Shown piece after piece: positions 59,924 through 64,000 of a stretch of 64,000 nucleotides of DNA (the stretch's first letter is position 1; every line of letters starts with the position of its first letter). The stretch covers positions 90,511 to 154,510 of the forward strand of contig JANXTZ010000015.1 in the NCBI GenBank assembly GCA_025352125.1. The letters are read 5' to 3'. Source of the DNA: Deinococcales bacterium (GTDB lineage: Bacteria; Deinococcota; Deinococci; Deinococcales; JAAFIG01). The notes below the pieces were generated by a model. That model did not search any database. It was not told the DNA's origin and was given only the letters and a program-made list of their open reading frames with translations. Both the position numbers and the translations under genes were made by a program.

Positions 59924-59974
59924 TTCATCACCACCTGAGTTCTGCAAGGATTCTCGAGATATTGCCGCGATTTA

Positions 59975-61264
59975 TTACCTGTCCACGTCACCCATCACAG
60001 GGTCTAGGCTGGCAATCACGGTGATTAAGTCTGCGAACAACCCGCCGATGCCAATTCTCGAGAGGACTTGAAGGTTGACGAAGCTTGGACTGCGGAAGTG
60101 AATGCGATACGGCATTGAACCACCGTCAGAGACGATGTAGCACCCCAGCTCGCCCCTGGCGGATTCGGTTGGCACATAAGCCTCACCTTTGGCTGGGTGA
60201 TAACCTTCAGTCACCAGTTTAAAATGGTGAATCACAGCTTCCATGCTCGTCTCGAGTTCAGATCGTGGCGGCAGGCTGATCTTGCGATTGGGGTCTTGAA
60301 TTGGTCCTGGTTTGAGTTTGGTCAAGGCTTGCCGGCAGATTTTGGCGCTTTCCCGCATTTCCTGGACGCGAACCACAAATCGGTCAAAGCAATCGCCGTT
60401 TGCGCCGACTGGCACATCAAAATCGTATTGGTCATATCCCGCGTAAGGTGTGGTTTTGCGGTGATCGAGTTTGATGCCGCTGGCGCGAAGATTGGGTCCT
60501 GTCGTGCCAAGGTCAAGCGCCATCTCCTGGGTTAAAACACCAATGTTTTTGGTGCGCTCGAGAAAGATTGGGTTGCCTTGAAAAAGGTTTTGGTATTCGT
60601 CCACTTTGGCGTCAAAGCCGTCAAGGAAGGTTTTGCAAGCCGCCTCAAAGCCGTCTGGCAGGTCGCGGTCAACGCCGCCCACACGGAAGTAACTTTGGTG
60701 AAGGCGTTGTCCGCCGACCATCTCGAGCAAATCCAGAATCGCTTCGCGTTCGCGGAAGGTGTAAAAGAACGGCGTCAGTGCGCCCAAATCAAGCATTCCC
60801 GTACCTAAGAACACCAGGTGGCTCGAGATTCGGTTGAGTTCGACCATCAGGATGCGGATGTGCATGGCGCGTTCGGGAACGACGGCTTCGGTCAGTTGTT
60901 CTACGGGCAGGGCGTAAGCCAGTTCGTAACCCAAGCCGTGCAAATAATCCATGCGCGGCGCGAAGGTGAAATTCTGGGCATAGGTACGGTTCTCCATCGT
61001 TTTTTCAAAACCGGTGTGTAAGTACCCAATGTGCGGCACGACCTTCTTGACGTTTTCGCCTTCCATGTCCACGACCACGCGCAGCACGCCGTGGGTGCTG
61101 GGGTGTTGCGGTCCAACGTTCAAGCTCATGGTTTCGGTGTGCAGCAAACCACTTCCACCAATTAAAGATGATCGTTCTTGCGGAATCACAACTTCGGCTC
61201 GGGTCTCGAGTTTGACTGGAGGCGTGGCTTTGGGTTTCTTGGGTTTTGAGCTTGGTTGCGTCAT
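59975..61264 (-). CDS. nuoD: NADH-quinone oxidoreductase subunit D
   Basis: 49-kDa type subunit (Nqo4) lining the quinone site, 429 residues. [21 protein letters not shown] with the conserved His, [32 protein letters not shown] and the C-terminal DPVMGDVDR are all present. The first ~35 residues (Lys/Pro-rich) are an extra N-terminal extension. The start overlaps the nuoC stop by four bases. Confidence 0.97.
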   Translation of the reverse strand: MTQPSSKPKKPKATPPVKLETRAEVVIPQERSSLIGGSGLLHTETMSLNVGPQHPSTHGVLRVVVDMEGENVKKVVPHIGYLHTGFEKTMENRTYAQNFTFAPRMDYLHGLGYELAYALPVEQLTEAVVPERAMHIRILMVELNRISSHLVFLGTGMLDLGALTPFFYTFREREAILDLLEMVGGQRLHQSYFRVGGVDRDLPDGFEAACKTFLDGFDAKVDEYQNLFQGNPIFLERTKNIGVLTQEMALDLGTTGPNLRASGIKLDHRKTTPYAGYDQYDFDVPVGANGDCFDRFVVRVQEMRESAKICRQALTKLKPGPIQDPNRKISLPPRSELETSMEAVIHHFKLVTEGYHPAKGEAYVPTESARGELGCYIVSDGGSMPYRIHFRSPSFVNLQVLSRIGIGGLFADLITVIASLDPVMGDVDR

Positions 61265-61887
61265 TTCGGTCCTCCCAATCCCCTGGATTCGTTGTTGGCT
61301 TCGGTGGGCAGTTTGGGCACGAGGCTCGAGTCGATTCGGGCACCACCGCGATAACCGGTCATGCCTGGGTCTTTGCCCATCAAACCGGCGCGAAACGTGG
61401 CGGGGTCGATAAAACGTCCGTCTCGGAAAAGCGTTGGCGTCTCACCGAGCGGGAAGTCCTTGCGCAGCGGATGTCCGTCCAGGTCTTCTGGGGTCAGGAT
61501 TTTGCGCAGGTCTGGGTGTCCCTCAAACTCGAGTCCGAACAGGTCGTAAGTTTCGCGTTCGTGCCAGTCGGCTGTGCCCCACAGGTCAGTCACAGACGGA
61601 ACTTTTTCACCGTCTGGAACGAACACGCGCACCAGCAGGCGCTCGCCCGTGACTGGCTCGAGCAGGTTGTAAATCACGGCGAAGCGCTCGGGCATGAATG
61701 TCGTGAACTCGAGGTAATCGACGCCCGTCAGGTCGGCTAACATTTTGAAGCCTGCGGCTTTGCATTCAAACAAGAATGCCTTGAATGTTTCCCTGGCAGC
61801 GTTGACGGTTTTAAAGGGCGTGTGGGCGCTCGAAACAATCTCGTAACCGCGTTCGGTGGCAAGTTCCAAAGCTCGAGTCAGGCTCAT
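61261..61887 (-). CDS. nuoC: NADH-quinone oxidoreductase subunit C
   Basis: 30-kDa type subunit (Nqo5), 208 residues. The family signature is [39 protein letters not shown] split over residues 118-156. The frame runs far upstream, but the ATG at 61887 overlaps the nuoB stop (ATGA) and gives the normal length. Confidence 0.96.
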   Translation of the reverse strand: MSLTRALELATERGYEIVSSAHTPFKTVNAARETFKAFLFECKAAGFKMLADLTGVDYLEFTTFMPERFAVIYNLLEPVTGERLLVRVFVPDGEKVPSVTDLWGTADWHERETYDLFGLEFEGHPDLRKILTPEDLDGHPLRKDFPLGETPTLFRDGRFIDPATFRAGLMGKDPGMTGYRGGARIDSSLVPKLPTEANNESRGLGGPK

Positions 61888-62429
61888 CGGGTCCACGCTT
61901 CCACCATTGGAAGGGGGATGCCTTCGTCGCCGAAGGCTTCGCCACGAATTTTCTTTTGGAGTTGCATCACGCCGTAAATCAGTCCCTCGGGGCGCGGCGG
62001 GCAACCTGGCACAAAAATATCGACTGGCACAACGCTGTCCACATTTTGCACGATGGCGTAATTGTTGAACATCCCGCCGCTCGAGGCGCAAGCGCCCATG
62101 CTGATGACCCATTTCGGGTCGGGCATTTGGTCGTAGACGCGGCGCATGACCGGAGCCATTTTTTTGCTGAGACGACCCGCAACAATGAGTACATCGGCTT
62201 GGCGCGGGCTGGCGCGGAAAACCTCAGAACCGAACCTGGCAAGATCGTTGCGGGCATCGGTGCTCGCCATCATCTCAATGGCGCAACAGGCAAGTCCAAA
62301 GGTCATGGGCCACACCGAATTGCTGCGTCCCCATGCCACAAGTTTCTCGAGGCTCGAGAACAGAATGCCTTCGTTCTCGAGTTCTTGCACGTCTTTTTCA
62401 AATAGGTCTGCGAGGCTTGGCATTGTCAT
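61884..62429 (-). CDS. nuoB: NADH-quinone oxidoreductase subunit B
   Basis: Subunit carrying cluster N2 (Nqo6), 181 residues. Ligands: [22 protein letters not shown] and [18 protein letters not shown] precedes the ATG. Passes electrons to menaquinone. Confidence 0.97.
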   Translation of the reverse strand: MTMPSLADLFEKDVQELENEGILFSSLEKLVAWGRSNSVWPMTFGLACCAIEMMASTDARNDLARFGSEVFRASPRQADVLIVAGRLSKKMAPVMRRVYDQMPDPKWVISMGACASSGGMFNNYAIVQNVDSVVPVDIFVPGCPPRPEGLIYGVMQLQKKIRGEAFGDEGIPLPMVEAWTR

Positions 62430-62453
62430 TTCTCCCGTTTCAAAGTTGATTGC

Positions 62454-62807
62454 TTATTTCCACTCGAGGACGCCTTTTTTCAGGATGTAAAAGTAACCGA
62501 CGGCAACCAAAACCACGAACGCCAGTGCCTCCCAGAAGGCGAACGTGCCGAGTTTGTTAAAACTGACCGCAAGGGGGTAAAAGAACGCGGTTTCGATGTC
62601 AAAAATGATGAACAGCATGGCGACCAAGTAAAAGTGCACAGGGAAGCGTTCTCTGGCGCTGCCAATCGGGTCGTTGCCGCTTTCGTAAGCCATCAGTTTG
62701 GTGCGACTCGGTTTTTTGGGACCCAGGACCGCGCCGACAATCAGGGCAAGCACGCCAATACCGCCAGCGACGAGAAACATGATGAAGACATGGAGAAATT
62801 CGTTCAT
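62454..62807 (-). CDS. nuoA: NADH-quinone oxidoreductase subunit A
   Basis: Small membrane subunit (Nqo7), 117 residues with three helices. The conserved loop [25 protein letters not shown] and the acidic [13 protein letters not shown] segment are diagnostic. GGAAGGAAACC precedes the ATG. First gene of the operon. Confidence 0.96.
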   Translation of the reverse strand: MNEFLHVFIMFLVAGGIGVLALIVGAVLGPKKPSRTKLMAYESGNDPIGSARERFPVHFYLVAMLFIIFDIETAFFYPLAVSFNKLGTFAFWEALAFVVLVAVGYFYILKKGVLEWK

Positions 62808-62862
62808 GGTTTCCTTCCATGCTCGAGGGACAAACCCGAGCTAGTGCGAACTTTCACGAGGT

Positions 62863-62892
62863 AGTTTACAACGAAAGGCTGCATAGAGACAA
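62863..62892 (-). promoter_or_regulatory. nuo operon promoter (TTGTCT-N18-TAAACT)
   Basis: Minus-strand -35 TTGTCT and -10 TAAACT with an 18-base spacer, about 55 bases before the nuoA ATG. The only good promoter candidate upstream of the operon. Confidence 0.55.
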
Positions 62893-63147
62893 ATTTAACA
62901 CTTTCGCCAGGGGGTTTTACAGTCCCCTGAAACACAGAATGCTCTAAGCTACGCTTCAAATTTTCAAATCCAAGCAAGCACCTGTGTGAGGCTTGCCCAA
63001 TTCTGACACGATCAGCGCCGCGACCTTGCCAGCCTCACCATATTTGAGGATTTAATTGGACGGGCACAAACAGCCGTGTCGGCAATCAACGCAGCAATAT
63101 TTTGATTTAAACCTCGAGTTTGGCATGTTGGGGTCAAACTTGAGTAT
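62893..63147. other. Non-coding interval between the nuo promoter and the HD-GYP gene
   Basis: Together with the nuo promoter and leader this makes a 340-base stretch without a gene. Short open frames are present, but none has recognisable protein sequence, and no strong hairpin is seen. Confidence 0.5.
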
Positions 63148-63816
63148 TTAACCTTCAACACTCGAGCGCAGCGCTTCAATCCCAGGGATCAGACCTTCAC
63201 GCCACACCTCGAGCAACGCATCGACCACACAGGGATCAAAATGACGCCCACGTTCGGCAATCAGGGCATTGGCAATATCACAAGGGGTTTTGCGTTGGCT
63301 GTAAACACGTCCTTGGGTCATGACATCAAACGCATCGGCGAGCGCCACAATACGGGCGGAAAGCGAAATATCTTGATCGCGCAAACCATCGGGATAACCC
63401 TTGCCATCCCAGCGCTCATGGTGTGAACGAGCCACCTGGGCGTAACGCTCCAAACCTGGAACGGACAGCAAAAATTCTTGTCCCAATTCGGTGTGGTTGC
63501 GCACGGTTGCCATTTCGTGATGCTCGAGTTTTTTGGGTTTGGACAAAATTGCCAGGTTGACCGCAATCTTGCCAATGTCGTGCAGCAAACCAGCCAGCCG
63601 CAAACGCTCGAGTTCTTCGGGCAGCAAACCCAACGCCCGTCCGATCACCAGCGCGTACTTGGACACCCGTTCGGAGTGCTCGTACGTCTCGAGGTCTTTC
63701 TGGTGCAGGTTGCGGAGCACAAAACCCGCCACGGCAGAATCCATGACAGAATCGGGCAACTCCGTACCGTTGAGATTCCAGATCGCGTTGGTGTTGTTGG
63801 CGTTCAAGATTTGCAT
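63148..63816 (-). CDS. HD-GYP domain phosphohydrolase
   Basis: 222-residue, nearly domain-only protein, likely a cyclic-di-GMP phosphodiesterase or related phosphohydrolase. The HD motif is in LAGLLHDIGKIAV and the GYP motif in RSHHERWDGKGYPDGL, with IVALADAFDVMT and the ALIAERGRHFDPCVVDALLE C-terminus typical of the family. There is no sensor domain beyond a ~30-residue N-terminus. It transcribes towards the nuo promoter region. A palindrome and an IS end lie just upstream. Confidence 0.92.
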   Translation of the reverse strand: MQILNANNTNAIWNLNGTELPDSVMDSAVAGFVLRNLHQKDLETYEHSERVSKYALVIGRALGLLPEELERLRLAGLLHDIGKIAVNLAILSKPKKLEHHEMATVRNHTELGQEFLLSVPGLERYAQVARSHHERWDGKGYPDGLRDQDISLSARIVALADAFDVMTQGRVYSQRKTPCDIANALIAERGRHFDPCVVDALLEVWREGLIPGIEALRSSVEG

Positions 63817-63823
63817 TCTAACT

Positions 63824-63842
63824 GTATTTTTACTAAAAATAC
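63824..63842. promoter_or_regulatory. AT-rich palindrome upstream of the HD-GYP gene
   Basis: Perfect 8-bp arms GTATTTTT and AAAAATAC with a 3-base centre, seven bases before the HD-GYP ATG. It overlaps the expected promoter and could be an operator. Confidence 0.4.
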
Positions 63843-63861
63843 CTCACGCAATTCTTACAGA

Positions 63862-63880
63862 CAGGGCAACCGCAAAGTCA
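63862..63880 (+). mobile_element. Probable left terminal end of an ISAs1-type insertion sequence
   Basis: CAGGGCAACCGCAAAGTC begins 36 bases before the transposase ATG, the position and style of a terminal inverted repeat of ISAs1-family elements. The matching right end and target duplication are outside the window, so the boundary is provisional. Confidence 0.5.
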
Positions 63881-63897
63881 GACTGATAACCTAATGA

Positions 63898-64000
63898 ATG
63901 CCAGACATCGACGCACTTGGACTCCTCAAACACTTCACCACCATTCCTGACCCTCGACAAGCTCGAGGCATACGCCACAACCTCGCAGACATTATTTGTA
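63898..64000 (+). CDS. ISAs1 family transposase, N-terminal fragment (cut by window edge)
   Basis: The first 34 codons are visible. After MPDIDALGLLKHFTTI they read PDPRQARGIRHNLADII, matching the conserved DPRxxRGxRHxLxDIL motif of the domain found at the start of ISAs1/H-repeat transposases. The gene continues past base 64000. It is the only insertion sequence gene recognised in the window. Confidence 0.8.
   Translation, partial: MPDIDALGLLKHFTTIPDPRQARGIRHNLADIIC

Noticed and set aside
61888..62112. 75-residue N-terminal extension of NuoC
   Set aside because: It lies wholly within nuoB in another frame. The ATG overlapping the nuoB stop gives the normal family length.
1..64000. Regularly repeated CTCGAG considered as a CRISPR or tandem repeat array
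   Set aside because: Sites are irregularly spaced, only six bases long, lie mostly within coding sequence and have no spacer organisation.

Overview
The window looks like a chromosomal segment from a bacterium of the phylum Deinococcota (Deinococcus-Thermus). Three things point there. First, the 78-residue 7Fe ferredoxin at 34017 closely resembles the Thermus protein. Second, the nuo genes run A-B-C-D-E-F-G-H-I-J-K-L-M-N on one strand, as in Thermus and Deinococcus. Third, many genes have a TANNNT -10 box only 5-7 nt before the start codon, the leaderless arrangement known to be common in Deinococcus. Base composition is moderate, lower than in typical Deinococcus species, so the genus is left open. 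No rRNA, tRNA or CRISPR array was seen.

Layout. 1-3278: sbcC (cut by the window edge) and sbcD with an unusual membrane/TfoX-like gene between them. 3279-5407: an accessory block with a fragment of an erythromycin-esterase-like gene, a hypothetical gene, an acetyltransferase and a VapBC-like pair. 5408-26526: mostly housekeeping genes, namely a UbiD decarboxylase, a phosphotransferase, a two-component pair, an HNH nuclease, glnA, sufE, a metallophosphoesterase, an M20 peptidase, an MFS exporter, ccdA, a broken ParE-type toxin locus, an amidohydrolase, a UbiA prenyltransferase and a sugar isomerase/oxidoreductase operon. 26790-42496: a secreted metalloprotease, two metal P-type ATPases, an Fe-S photolyase, ferredoxin, an S41 peptidase, an AbrB/PIN pair and an erythromycin-esterase family protein. 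42857-62807: the 14-gene complex I operon on the minus strand, interrupted at three places by small accessory genes. 62863-64000: the nuo promoter, an HD-GYP phosphodiesterase and the left end of an ISAs1-type insertion sequence.

Function. Complex I, the UbiD and UbiA proteins and the amidohydrolase fit a menaquinone-based respiratory chain, with menaquinone perhaps made by the futalosine route. CcdA, SufE and ferredoxin support redox protein assembly. The two P-type ATPases suggest export of Zn/Cd and of Co/Fe-type metals.

Most unusual. (1) The palindrome CTCGAG is iterated at extreme density across nearly every gene, up to about 16 per kb against roughly 0.25 expected, and it is absent from some probably recent arrivals. 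(2) Two small accessory modules sit exactly at the 3' end of a host gene and are bracketed by a duplicate of that 3' end: a VapBC pair at ubiD and a retropepsin module at nuoH. A third 3'-end duplicate, from the ere-like gene, lies in the accessory block. (3) A compact two-gene module recurs in the nuo operon: a ~70-residue helical protein whose stop overlaps the ATG of a retropepsin-like aspartic protease. It could be a toxin-antitoxin-like or regulated-proteolysis system.
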